Shown in pieces: positions 9,100 through 17,554 of a DNA stretch of 64,000 nt. Position 1 is the stretch's first letter, and every line of letters starts with the position of its first letter. Below the pieces are notes generated by a model that saw only the letters and a program-made list of their open reading frames with translations, ran no database searches and was not told the DNA's origin. Made by a program: the position numbers and the translations under genes. Origin of the DNA: an uncultured Rhodospirillaceae bacterium (GTDB lineage: Bacteria > Pseudomonadota > Alphaproteobacteria > Azospirillales > Azospirillaceae); NCBI GenBank assembly GCA_937927415.1, contig CALBDS010000002.1, positions 35,573 to 99,572 on the forward strand, in the 5' to 3' direction.

Positions 9100-9687
9100 T
9101 TATGCGCCGTGCAGGGGGGTGGCGTCGATATCGATGTCGGTGATGCCGAGATCCTCTTCGACGGCGTGAAGGCGCTTTTGCAGCGCGGCGATTTCCGTCA
9201 GCAGCCGCTTGCGCTCGGCTTCCAGGGCGGCGCGGCGGCTGTCGGGGGTGGCGCGGATGCTGCGCTTGAAACGGATCACCTCGGCCCGCGTGGTGTCGGG
9301 CCGGATCACGCCGGCCTGAAGCGCCATTGCACGTTCATTCTCGTCCAGGGTGGTGATCTGATAGATGATCGAATAGCTGTGCGGCAGCCGTTCCACCGGC
9401 AGTACATTGTGATCGATGGCGTCAGCGACCGTCCGCAGTTGGTGGGCGATCTTGACGCCGAACGGCAGTTCCCGCTCGATCATCGTCTGATACTCCCCAT
9501 GGGGGAGGGTGGATTTGGCTTGGTTGAGATAGCGCCCGATCAGGACGAAACGGTTATAGGTGTCCTGCCACAGCTTGGAGATTTCACGGATGAAGTCTTC
9601 CCTGCGCTTCAGGGTGATTTCGGCGTTTTCGATACGGTCGATGCGGATGTCGGCGACCTTGCCGCGACTGACGGGGGTAAAGGCCAT
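9100..9687 (-). CDS. DUF3102-like protein, partner of ParA-like ATPase
   Basis: 195 aa from ATG 9687; longer versions of this frame would only read antisense through the ParA gene. The region RFVLIGRYLNQAKSTLPHG (about residues 50-68), then an E-LPFGVKIAHQLRTVADAI segment, matches the DUF3102 pattern of an alpha-helical KorB/ParB-like DNA- or partner-binding protein. The C terminus (about 140-185) is a charged heptad-like helix, probably a coiled coil. It begins 5 bases after the ParA stop and is clearly cotranscribed. It may be the cargo adaptor or DNA-binding partner of the ATPase. Confidence 0.7.
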   Translation of the reverse strand: MAFTPVSRGKVADIRIDRIENAEITLKRREDFIREISKLWQDTYNRFVLIGRYLNQAKSTLPHGEYQTMIERELPFGVKIAHQLRTVADAIDHNVLPVERLPHSYSIIYQITTLDENERAMALQAGVIRPDTTRAEVIRFKRSIRATPDSRRAALEAERKRLLTEIAALQKRLHAVEEDLGITDIDIDATPLHGA

Positions 9688-9692
9688 GGCGA

Positions 9693-10316
9693 TCAGCCTT
9701 TCATCTCGTTCTGGGCGAACTGCCAGACGCCAGCGATCTCTTCCCCTCCGGGGTGACGGCTGACCTCCAGGATGCCCAGCCCCTCGGCCCCGATGCGGTG
9801 CATGTCCTCGCGCTCGGCGATCTCGATGGGGCAGATCCGCCCGACGGTGTTCAGCCGGCGCTTGGTCTCGTTCAGCGACCGTGCCCTGAGCTTGGCCATG
9901 TTGAGGACGAACGCTGCCGGGCGGCCGTAGCTGCGCAGCATCGTCATCCACTCCATGGTGGAATCCGTATCGTCGAGCGTCGGTTTGGTGGGGACCAGCA
10001 CCAGATCGGCGCTGAGGATCAGCGACTTCATCCCGTTCGGGTATTCCTCCACCGCGGTGGGGGTGTCGATGACCAGGAGGTCGTGGCCGGTGATCTCTTC
10101 TACCGCCGCCTGGGCGTCGTGCATGGTGCCCTGATAGTGAACGATCGGCGGGCGCTCTTCCGCCCGGCGGTTCCACCATCGGGTCAGGCTGGCCTGGGGA
10201 TCAAGGTCAAGGGTCGCCACCTTGAGCTTGTCGAGGGCCGCCGCCACCGCAAGGTTGCGCGATATCATAGTCTTACCGCATCCCCCTTTGGGGCTAGATA
10301 TGAGCAGGCGCTTCAT
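9693..10316 (-). CDS. ParA/MinD-like deviant Walker ATPase
   Basis: 207 aa, the usual size of a small ParA. The deviant Walker A is KGGCGKT (residues 10-16) with the signature first lysine. The A' motif is TLDLDPQ, and Walker B is LLVIDTPTAVEE, where T replaces the more usual apolar residue after D. These ATPases dimerise on ATP and position plasmids, chromosomes or protein complexes. First gene of the leftward three-gene operon with the DUF3102-like protein and an exostosin-type glycosyltransferase. A perfect palindrome lies 69 bases upstream. It is not a plasmid replication locus: no rep gene or origin is visible. It may position a cell-surface machinery. Confidence 0.88.
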   Translation of the reverse strand: MKRLLISSPKGGCGKTMISRNLAVAAALDKLKVATLDLDPQASLTRWWNRRAEERPPIVHYQGTMHDAQAAVEEITGHDLLVIDTPTAVEEYPNGMKSLILSADLVLVPTKPTLDDTDSTMEWMTMLRSYGRPAAFVLNMAKLRARSLNETKRRLNTVGRICPIEIAEREDMHRIGAEGLGILEVSRHPGGEEIAGVWQFAQNEMKG

Positions 10317-10384
10317 TCGGGGTTCTTTTCGAAAGGTGGCGGGGCGGGCGGGTGGTCGGATGCCGTTTCGCTGCCAGACATCTT

Positions 10385-10410
10385 ACCGGTCAGAACTTTG
10401 TCTGACCGGT
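10385..10410. promoter_or_regulatory. Perfect 10-bp inverted repeat upstream of ParA-like gene
   Basis: ACCGGTCAGA (10385-10394) and TCTGACCGGT (10401-10410) are exact inverted copies around a 6-base spacer. It lies in the 306-base gene-free stretch 10317-10622 between the divergent ParA-like and galE genes. No U-tract follows on either strand, so a protein-binding operator or parS-like site is more likely than a terminator. The rest of the stretch shows only the galE ribosome site (AAGGA) and no other clear element. Confidence 0.6.
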
Positions 10411-10622
10411 CCGCCGGGACCGCCGACGATCCCTGGCTGGACAGCCGCTTTTTTGCCCAATGACGGTGCTGACGGCAAGAGGAATGCTCAAGCCGTCCTG
10501 CTCGCCTTGATTCCACTGTTACCCTTCAATCGATTTGGGTCGTAATTCACAAGCTCGCGTGCCAATTCCAATCGGCTTGAGTATGGTTGGGCGTTTGTGA
10601 CGCCTATCAAAAGGATGCGATC

Positions 10623-11627
10623 ATGGCGGTTGTTCTGGTCACTGGGGGCGCGGGCTATATCGGCAGCCACACTTGCAAACAGCTTGCTGCCGCCGGCCAC
10701 ACACCGGTGACGTATGATAGCCTTGAACACGGCCACCGCGACGCCGTGCGGTGGGGGCCGCTGGTGATTGGGGATCTGCGGGACCGCGGCCGGTTGTCTG
10801 CGGCCATGGAGGATTACCGCCCCGATTGCGTCCTGCATTTCGCCGCCTACATTGATGTGGGCGGATCGGTCCGCGATCCCCTGCGTTTCTATGAAAACAA
10901 TGTCGGGGGCAGCCTCAGTCTGCTTCAAACCATGAAGGAGCATGGCGTGGGGCGGATCGTCTTTTCCAGTACCTGTGCCGTGTATGGCGCTCCGGTGCGC
11001 CTGCCCCTGGATGAAGACCACCCCAAGGCCCCGGCCAACCCCTATGGCGCCAGTAAATGGATGGTGGAACAGCTTCTGCGTGATGCCGGTTCGGCGCATG
11101 GGTTGCGGTCGGTGGCGCTGCGCTATTTCAATGCCTGCGGTGCCGACCGCGACGGTGAAATCGGCGAACGGCATTCCCCGGAAACCCACGCCCTTCCCCT
11201 GGCGATCCTGGCGGCCATGGGGCGGGCACCGGCGTTCCATGTCTTCGGCACCGATTACCCGACGCCGGATGGAACGGCCATCCGCGACTACATCCATGTG
11301 GAGGATCTGGCCGAAGCCCATGTCCGCGCCTTGGACTATTTGCTGAACGGCGGGGAGACGGCGGCCTTCAACCTGGGCACGGGCCGGGGCACGTCGGTGC
11401 GTGAGCTGGTCGATGCGGTGGGCCGGGTCACGGGACAGCCGGTTCCCATGACGGAGTCCCCCCGCCGCGACGGCGACGTGCCGGAGCTGGTCGCCCAGCC
11501 GGCCCGCGCGGCAGAGGTTCTGGGGTGGCGGGCGCGCCATACCGATTTGGACGCCATCGTTCGCAGCGCGTGGCGTTGGCATCTGGCGGTGGAAAAGCAA
11601 AAAGACCTGATGTCGGCCTGCGGCTGA
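10623..11627 (+). CDS. galE: UDP-glucose 4-epimerase
   Basis: 334 aa, normal family length. It interconverts UDP-glucose and UDP-galactose in the cytoplasm, using bound NAD. The N-terminal GGAGYIGSH is the Rossmann glycine motif. FSSTCAVYG supplies the catalytic Ser/Thr region, and Y141-GAS-K145 is the YxxxK pair. NPYGASKWMVEQ and the ALRYFNACGAD motif are typical of GalE. The ATG at 10623 is preceded by AAGGA. It supplies UDP-Gal to the UDP-galactopyranose mutase encoded at 16412-17554, giving a route to UDP-galactofuranose. Confidence 0.92.
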   Translation: MAVVLVTGGAGYIGSHTCKQLAAAGHTPVTYDSLEHGHRDAVRWGPLVIGDLRDRGRLSAAMEDYRPDCVLHFAAYIDVGGSVRDPLRFYENNVGGSLSLLQTMKEHGVGRIVFSSTCAVYGAPVRLPLDEDHPKAPANPYGASKWMVEQLLRDAGSAHGLRSVALRYFNACGADRDGEIGERHSPETHALPLAILAAMGRAPAFHVFGTDYPTPDGTAIRDYIHVEDLAEAHVRALDYLLNGGETAAFNLGTGRGTSVRELVDAVGRVTGQPVPMTESPRRDGDVPELVAQPARAAEVLGWRARHTDLDAIVRSAWRWHLAVEKQKDLMSACG

Positions 11628-11648
11628 TCCGCCCCCTTCCCCGGAGGC

Positions 11649-13421
11649 TCAGCGCCTCCGGACCAGGAAGGCGGCGGCCGGCATTCCTGCGCACCAGCGG
11701 GACCACATGGCGCGCAGGGCGGTTTCGAAGCAACGGGTGAAGCCGTGGGGATCGCACAGGGGTGCGGCCATCATGCGGGGGCGCATTGCTGCGCGGAGGG
11801 CGGCCAGGGCCGGCCGGCCGGCGGCGAGCCTCTGGCCGCGGATCAGGAAATCCTCCGGCCCCTCGGCGATGAAGTCATTCAGGCCCAGCCCGCCCAGGAT
11901 GCTGGCGCTGACGCGGGCGGCGTGACGGTCGCCCAGGATGGTCAGGACGGGTACCCCCATCCACAAGGCCTCGCAGGTGGTGGTGGTGCCGTTGTAGGGG
12001 AAGGGGTCCAGCGCGATGTCGAGGCGGTTGTAGAGCGCCAGATGCCCGGCGGCATCGGGTGTCCAGGCAATCAGCTCCACCTGCCCGGGATCGGCGCCGG
12101 CGGCGGTCAGACGGGCGGCGACCCGCCGCCGCACATCGGGATCGGCCAGGGGGCGGCTTTTCAGCAGCAGCCGGCTGTTCGGCACCGCGGCCAGCAGGCG
12201 TCCCCACAGGGCCAGGGTTTCCGGTGTGGTCTTCAGCAGGTTGTTGAAGGAGCCGAAGGTGACGGTGCCGGTGGCCAAGGCCGGCAGGGGCGCCACCGCC
12301 GGGGCCTCGGCGGGGGGACGGTAGCACAGGAAGCCATGCTCCAGCCGGACCAGGGCCTCGCTGGCCAGGGCGTCGGCGATGCCGGGGGGATCGGTGACGG
12401 CATCGACGATGCGGTAATCCATGGCCGGGACGCCGGTGGTGGCGGGGTAGCCCAGCCAGGTGACCTGAACCGGGGCCGGCTTGCGGGCAAACAGGGGCAG
12501 GCGGTTGTGGGCGGAATGGCCGGCAAGGTCGATGAGGATGTCCACCTGATCGGCGCGGATCAGGGCGTCGGCCTGTTCGTCGCTCAGGCCGCGGATCGGG
12601 CGCCAGACGTCCACCAGGGCGCGGATGCGTTCGGTCACCGCGTCGGGGCTGGGGGTTTCGGAATAGGCGTGCACCCGCACCCGGCGGCGGTCGTGGGCGG
12701 CCAGAACCGGTTCGAGAAATTCCGCCGCCACATGCTGGCGGAAATCGCCCGAGACATAGCCGATCACCAGCGGCCGCTCGGGGGCGCGCGTGTTGGTGTG
12801 CGGCGCAGGGGCCAGGGACGGCAGGCTGGCGGCATAAGCCCGGTGAATGGCGGCGACGGCGGTGGGGGAGAGGTCGCCGTGGTAGAGACTGAACATGCAG
12901 CGGTTATGCTGCGCCAGGGTGAAGGTAGGGGCCAGGTGCCGAGCGCGGTCCGTGGCCCGGCTGGCCTCGACCGCATTTTCGTCGGACAGGTAGACACAGG
13001 CGAGATTGTTGTAGGCATCGACGAAACCAGGATGCAGAGCGGCGGCGGTGCGCAGGGCGGTGATCGCCTCGGCATAGCGGTTCTGGCTGAACAGCGTGTT
13101 CCCGTGCACGTACCAGGCGTCTTCCTGTCCCGGCCCGACGACCAGACTGCGCCGGACCAGCGGCCCGGCGGCTTCATGACCGCCCCGCCCAGCAAGCACC
13201 CCCAGATGCAGCAGGGCCACAGGATGGGCCGGGTCGGCGATCAACGCCCGCCAGTACAGGCTCTCCGCTTTTGCGGCGTGTCCATGTTGATAAAGCTGGG
13301 CGGCCAGGATGATCAGATCCCCCGCCGTCCGCAGGATCGGATCATGGCCGATACGGAAAAGCGGCTGGGATGATTCACAGGATGGACCGGGATTGGGCGG
13401 ATCTGCTATGGGGGCGGGCAT
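11649..13421 (-). CDS. TPR-containing GT41 (SPINDLY/OGT-like) glycosyltransferase
   Basis: The protein has 590 residues. TPR-like helices fill about residues 35-190, followed by a GT41 catalytic region. Visible motifs: SGDFRQH (224-230), DLAGHSAHNR (298-307), KPAPVQVTWLGYP (about 313-325), FGSFNN (about 385), and DPFPYNGTTTTCEALWMGVP (about 470-489), the UDP-binding loop of OGT. Bacterial members of this family transfer sugars to protein acceptors such as flagellin or adhesins. The ATG at 13421 overlaps face-to-face with the ATG of the next gene, so one of the two starts may be wrong. There is no later Met until the TPRs. Confidence 0.87.
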   Translation of the reverse strand: MPAPIADPPNPGPSCESSQPLFRIGHDPILRTAGDLIILAAQLYQHGHAAKAESLYWRALIADPAHPVALLHLGVLAGRGGHEAAGPLVRRSLVVGPGQEDAWYVHGNTLFSQNRYAEAITALRTAAALHPGFVDAYNNLACVYLSDENAVEASRATDRARHLAPTFTLAQHNRCMFSLYHGDLSPTAVAAIHRAYAASLPSLAPAPHTNTRAPERPLVIGYVSGDFRQHVAAEFLEPVLAAHDRRRVRVHAYSETPSPDAVTERIRALVDVWRPIRGLSDEQADALIRADQVDILIDLAGHSAHNRLPLFARKPAPVQVTWLGYPATTGVPAMDYRIVDAVTDPPGIADALASEALVRLEHGFLCYRPPAEAPAVAPLPALATGTVTFGSFNNLLKTTPETLALWGRLLAAVPNSRLLLKSRPLADPDVRRRVAARLTAAGADPGQVELIAWTPDAAGHLALYNRLDIALDPFPYNGTTTTCEALWMGVPVLTILGDRHAARVSASILGGLGLNDFIAEGPEDFLIRGQRLAAGRPALAALRAAMRPRMMAAPLCDPHGFTRCFETALRAMWSRWCAGMPAAAFLVRRR

Positions 13422-14742
13422 GACCGTCAGCGACCTTTTGAACCGCGCTTTTGAACGACACCGGGATGCCCGGTTCGAAGAAGCGATTCCTCTGTACCGG
13501 AAAGTTCTGGCTCTGGCACCGGATAATGCCGAGGCTTGGCAGCTTTATGGCATGGCTCAACGTCGCTACAGCGATGCGGAGCTGGCGGAGACGCTGGTAC
13601 GGCGGTCATTGCGGATTGCGCCGGACCGGGCGGGGGCGTGGCTCAACCGCTGCAGCGTGCTGATCCAGCTTTGCCGCTATGGCGATGCACAGGAGGCGCT
13701 GAGACAGTGGGCCACCGTCCAGCCCGATGATGCCCATGCGTGGAATTGGCTGGGGGCGGTGCTGAGCGCCCTGAACACGGCGGAGATGCGCCCGTCGCGG
13801 CGGGCGGCATCCATTGCGTCCTACCGGCGCAGTCTGGTGCTGAACCCCGATCAGCACGATATCCGTCAGGCCATGTTCAACCTGATCGGCGACCAGCTTT
13901 TGGACGATCCCGCCCTGGCGGATGACAGCCCGGTGGTGCGCAGTGACCGGCCCCAGGCGGGCGAGCGGCTGTCCATCGTCATCTGCAGCATCAACCCCGA
14001 GAAATTCGCCCGCGTCACCGCCAATTTCGCCGCCCTGCTGGATGGAAGCGATTACGAGATCATCGGCATCCACGACGCCCGGTCCCTGTGTGAGGGCTAT
14101 AACCGGGGCTTTGCCCAGAGCAGCGGCGGCATCGTGGTCTTCTGTCACGACGATATCGAGATCCTGGCACCGGATTTCGAAACCCGACTGCGTGCCCATA
14201 TGGAGCGGTTCGACATCATCGGCGCGGTGGGGTCGGATTATCACCGGGGGGCATCGTGGCTGCATTCCGGCTGGCCGCACCAGCATGGACAGGTGGCGCA
14301 TCTGATGCGCAACCCGGCCCATTACCGGGTGGATATTTACCGGGTCGATGGCCCGGTGAAAACGGCGGTCCACACGCTGGACGGGCTGTTCCTTGCCGCC
14401 CGCCGAGCGGTGGTGGAGGCGGTGGGCTTCGACGAGGAGATGTTCGACGGTTTTCACCTCTACGACATGGACTTCACCTATTCCGCTTTTCGCGCCGGCT
14501 ACCGGCTGGCGGTGTGCCATGATCTGTGGATCGTCCACGCATCCACCGGGCGGATGGACGAGACGTGGGTGAAGCAGGCCCAGCGTTTCCTGGGCAAGCA
14601 CCATGCCACCGTCCCCCAGGGTGAAGCCGGGCCGAACCCGCTGCGCTGTGTGCTGTTGGACACCCGCGCCCAGGTCCGGGCGCTGTTCGCCCTGACCCAG
14701 AGCATGGCCGTCCAGGGCGGCCCGGTATTGACCGCGTTCTGA
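13420..14742 (+). CDS. TPR protein fused to GT2-type glycosyltransferase
   Basis: 440 aa from ATG 13420; an alternative ATG at 13408 is in frame. Residues 1-160 form TPRs. From about 185 a GT-A fold begins with LSIVICSINPEKF and includes GIVVFCHDDIEIL, a DxD-like acidic motif for metal and nucleotide sugar. FHLYDMDFTY serves as the later acidic acceptor/catalytic segment. It resembles glycosyltransferases paired with SPINDLY-type enzymes in flagellin or surface-protein glycosylation loci. It is divergent from the GT41 gene, and the start codons share one CATG. It ends 14 bases before the convergent GT4 gene. Confidence 0.82.
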   Translation: MTVSDLLNRAFERHRDARFEEAIPLYRKVLALAPDNAEAWQLYGMAQRRYSDAELAETLVRRSLRIAPDRAGAWLNRCSVLIQLCRYGDAQEALRQWATVQPDDAHAWNWLGAVLSALNTAEMRPSRRAASIASYRRSLVLNPDQHDIRQAMFNLIGDQLLDDPALADDSPVVRSDRPQAGERLSIVICSINPEKFARVTANFAALLDGSDYEIIGIHDARSLCEGYNRGFAQSSGGIVVFCHDDIEILAPDFETRLRAHMERFDIIGAVGSDYHRGASWLHSGWPHQHGQVAHLMRNPAHYRVDIYRVDGPVKTAVHTLDGLFLAARRAVVEAVGFDEEMFDGFHLYDMDFTYSAFRAGYRLAVCHDLWIVHASTGRMDETWVKQAQRFLGKHHATVPQGEAGPNPLRCVLLDTRAQVRALFALTQSMAVQGGPVLTAF

Positions 14743-14755
14743 CCCGCCGGGTGCT

Positions 14756-16324
14756 TCAGGCGGGGATGATCCGGGCGATGCGCTGCCGGATGATGGCGGC
14801 GTCGTCCGCTTGGCCCAGACGCTCCAGCGCGGTGGCCATCTCGGTCATGGTGGCGGGATGGTCGGGCAGCAGGCTCACCCCCTGGCGCAGGGCGGCCAGT
14901 GCCGCGTCACCCTTCCCCACGGCCAGCCGCTGGCGGCCCAGCAGCATCCAGGCTTCGGTGCTGGCGGGCTGTTGGCTGAGAATCCGGTGGCACAAATGTG
15001 CCACCTCCGCCGGATTGCCGTCGCGCTCCGCCTGGGTGGCCAAGGAGAGGGTGTGGCTGTAGGTGATGATGTGCCCGCCGCCCGGTGTGGCGTCGGCGGG
15101 GGGGCGGCGGCGGTGGAGCAGATCGTCGAAGAGCTTCAGGAACCGCGGCAGGCACACCCGCTTCAGGTCATAGCGTTCGATGATGGTCTGGCGGGCCTTG
15201 TCCCGCATCGCCGCCATGTGGGTCGGATCATCCAGCACCTGATCGATGCGGTCGGCGATCTGGCGGGAGGAGAAGAAATCCACCAGCAACCCGTTGTCGC
15301 CGTCGCGGATCACCTCCATCACCGGGGGGGTTGCCGATCCGACCACCACGCACCCGCTGGCCATGGCCTCCATCATCGACCAGGACAGGACAAAGGGATA
15401 GGTCAGATAGACATGGACTGCCGACACCTGCAAAATCGCCAGATGGACGTCATAGGGCACCCAGCCCAGGAAATGCACCCGGCTGAGGTCGATGCGCCCC
15501 TGCTGTTCCTTCAGCAGCGCCTCGCGAAAGGTGACGCCGCCGGCCAGTCGTGAACCATAGCTCACATCGTCGTTGCCCACGATCAGGACGCGGGCCTTGG
15601 GCCGCCGCCGCAGGATCTCCGGCAGGGTCCGCATGAAGATATGGAAGCCCCGGTAAGGCTCGAGACTGCGGGAGACGAAGGTGATGACCTCATCGCCGAA
15701 CCCCACGGCGCTGCCGTCGGGAAGCTGGAGCTTCCGGCGGGGGTTGGGGCCGATGACGTCGGTGTCGATGCCCTCGTGAATGACCGAGATTTGGGGACGG
15801 TGAAGGATGGGATAACGGTCCCGCTGCCAGAAGGTCGGCGAGTGCCCCCAATCCGCTGCCTGCAGCCCCAGCAGGTTCACGGTGTTCATCATGCGGGTGC
15901 GGGGGAAATCGTCGAAAGACGCGCCGAACTCCGGGTCGAAGCCGGTGTCGGCCCCGCGGGGTTCGTAGAAGAACTCGAAATAGCTGAGCAGCGGAGCGTT
16001 GGGCCAGACGTCCTTCAGGAACAGTGTCTCGCCCCAGGCGTTGTGCCCGGCCATCAGGTCGGGGGTGAAGCCCGACGCCTTCAGCGCGCGAGCCTCCTCC
16101 ATCACGGCCTGACCGAAGCGCATGGCCTCGTCGGTGGTCCGCAGATGGTAATGGGGCGCCCCATCCGCGGGCTTGGGGGTGTAGTAGACGCGCCGCGCCC
16201 CTTCAATGGGGCGGCCGTTGTCCTGGCTGATGACCACCACCTCATTGTTGGGATCGGCTGCCAGGATGCGGATGATGTGCTTGTACTGGGCGGGGGCGTT
16301 GCGGTGAACGAACAGATAGCGCAT
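14756..16324 (-). CDS. GT4-family glycosyltransferase with C-terminal TPR tail
   Basis: 522 aa from ATG 16324 (MRYLFVHRNAPAQYKH); a TTG at 16372 is possible but less likely. The N-terminal FVHRNAPAQYKHI is the donor-site entry seen in GT4 enzymes. EGIDTDVIGPN, SRSLEPYRGFHIF, and SWSMMEAMASGCVVVGS are the classical GT4 C-domain elements, with an EX7E-like acidic motif altered here. About the last 110 residues form TPR-like helices (TEAWMLLGRQRLAVGKGDAA). Fusion to TPRs matches the surrounding transferases. It follows glf by 87 bases on the same strand. Sugar specificity unknown. Confidence 0.85.
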   Translation of the reverse strand: MRYLFVHRNAPAQYKHIIRILAADPNNEVVVISQDNGRPIEGARRVYYTPKPADGAPHYHLRTTDEAMRFGQAVMEEARALKASGFTPDLMAGHNAWGETLFLKDVWPNAPLLSYFEFFYEPRGADTGFDPEFGASFDDFPRTRMMNTVNLLGLQAADWGHSPTFWQRDRYPILHRPQISVIHEGIDTDVIGPNPRRKLQLPDGSAVGFGDEVITFVSRSLEPYRGFHIFMRTLPEILRRRPKARVLIVGNDDVSYGSRLAGGVTFREALLKEQQGRIDLSRVHFLGWVPYDVHLAILQVSAVHVYLTYPFVLSWSMMEAMASGCVVVGSATPPVMEVIRDGDNGLLVDFFSSRQIADRIDQVLDDPTHMAAMRDKARQTIIERYDLKRVCLPRFLKLFDDLLHRRRPPADATPGGGHIITYSHTLSLATQAERDGNPAEVAHLCHRILSQQPASTEAWMLLGRQRLAVGKGDAALAALRQGVSLLPDHPATMTEMATALERLGQADDAAIIRQRIARIIPA

Positions 16325-16411
16325 CAGGCGGTCCAGGTTGGGGGCGGGCGGGGCTGACAAAGGCGGATACAACGTGATGGTGCTCGCCGCAAGGGGGCGG
16401 TCCGCGGCGGT

Positions 16412-17554
16412 TCAGCCGCCCCGGTGCCGCGCGGCCAACCGCTCGAACAGTTTGAAGGCGGCTCCGATGGCCTGGTGCATGTCCAGATAGCGATAGCTGC
16501 CCAGCCGCCCGCCGAAGAATACTCCCTCTTCCGCGTCGGCAAGGGCGCGGTAGGCATCGTAGGTCTTGCGGTCGGCAGGGGTGTTGATCGGGTAATAGGG
16601 ATCGTCGTCAACCCCGGCGAAACGGGAATATTCCCGCATGATCGTGGTGCGCCCGTCGTGGTGGCGTTCGGGGTGCAGATGCTTGAACTCGTGGACGCGG
16701 GTATAGGGCACGTCGGTGTCGGCATAATTCAGCACCGCCGTTCCCTGGTGGTCGTCCTCATCCAGGGATTCGGTTTCGAAATCCAGCGTCCGCCATCCCA
16801 ACCGTCCGCAGCGGTAATCGAAATACCGGTCGATCGGGCCGGTGTAGATCACCGTCGCCCCGGCGGGCAGGCTGTCGCGGACGGCGAAGAAATCGCAGCC
16901 CAGCCGGATCGTGATCTTCGGATGGTCCAGCAGCCGGGTGAACAGGGCGGCATAACCGTCCAGCGGCAGCCCTTCGTACAGGTCGGAGAAGTAGAAATCA
17001 TTGCGCGAGAAGCGCACTGGCAGCCGGGTGATGATATCGGGAGGCAGGTTGGTGGGATCGGTTTCCCACTGCTTGGCGGTGTAGCCGCGGACGAAGGCCT
17101 CGTACAGCGGACGCCCGATCAGGGAGATGGCCTTCTCCTCCAGATTGGCCGGTTCGCCGATGGCGCCGGCGGTGGCCTGTTCGGCGATGAAGGCCCGGGC
17201 TTGGGATGGAGTCAGGTCCAGCCCGAAGAAGGCGTTGATGGTCTGGAGGTTGATCGGCATGGTGTAGACCCGCCCGCGATGGCGGGTGAAGACACGGTGC
17301 CGGTAGTTGTTGAAATTGGAAAAGCGTTTGACGAAAGTCCACACCGCCTCGTTGGAGGTGTGGAACAGGTGTGTGCCATAACGATGGACCTCGATGCCCG
17401 TGCGGGCGTCGGTTTCCGAATAGGAGTTGCCGCCGATGTGGGATCGCCGCTCCACGATCAGCACCGGCTCATCCAGCTCCTCGGCAATGCGCCGCGCCAC
17501 CACGGCACCGAAGAAACCAGCCCCGGCCACGACATAACGAAACGAACCGTCCAT
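16412..17554 (-). CDS. glf: UDP-galactopyranose mutase
   Basis: 380 aa, typical length. A flavoenzyme converting UDP-galactopyranose to UDP-galactofuranose in the cytoplasm. The FAD-binding GAGFFGAVVARRIAEE comes first. RRSHIGGNSYSE, YGTHLFHT, the MPINLQTIN substrate segment, and GYTAKQWETDP are all hallmark Glf motifs. Near the C terminus GRLGSYRYLDMHQAI binds flavin. The ATG at 17554 has AGAAGG 11 bases upstream. With galE in the same region, it implies galactofuranose in the glycan. No obvious Galf transferase can be named among the neighbours. Confidence 0.95.
   Translation of the reverse strand: MDGSFRYVVAGAGFFGAVVARRIAEELDEPVLIVERRSHIGGNSYSETDARTGIEVHRYGTHLFHTSNEAVWTFVKRFSNFNNYRHRVFTRHRGRVYTMPINLQTINAFFGLDLTPSQARAFIAEQATAGAIGEPANLEEKAISLIGRPLYEAFVRGYTAKQWETDPTNLPPDIITRLPVRFSRNDFYFSDLYEGLPLDGYAALFTRLLDHPKITIRLGCDFFAVRDSLPAGATVIYTGPIDRYFDYRCGRLGWRTLDFETESLDEDDHQGTAVLNYADTDVPYTRVHEFKHLHPERHHDGRTTIMREYSRFAGVDDDPYYPINTPADRKTYDAYRALADAEEGVFFGGRLGSYRYLDMHQAIGAAFKLFERLAARHRGG

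Noticed and set aside
9100..10179. A 359-codon version of the DUF3102-like gene
   Set aside because: Its first 164 codons lie antiphase within the ParA gene on the same strand. The real start is ATG 9687.
10313..10516. A 67-codon frame overlapping the ParA start by ATGA
   Set aside because: Basic, low-complexity translation spanning the palindrome; no ribosome site or recognisable motif. I left it as non-coding, though the overlap with the ParA start is suggestive.
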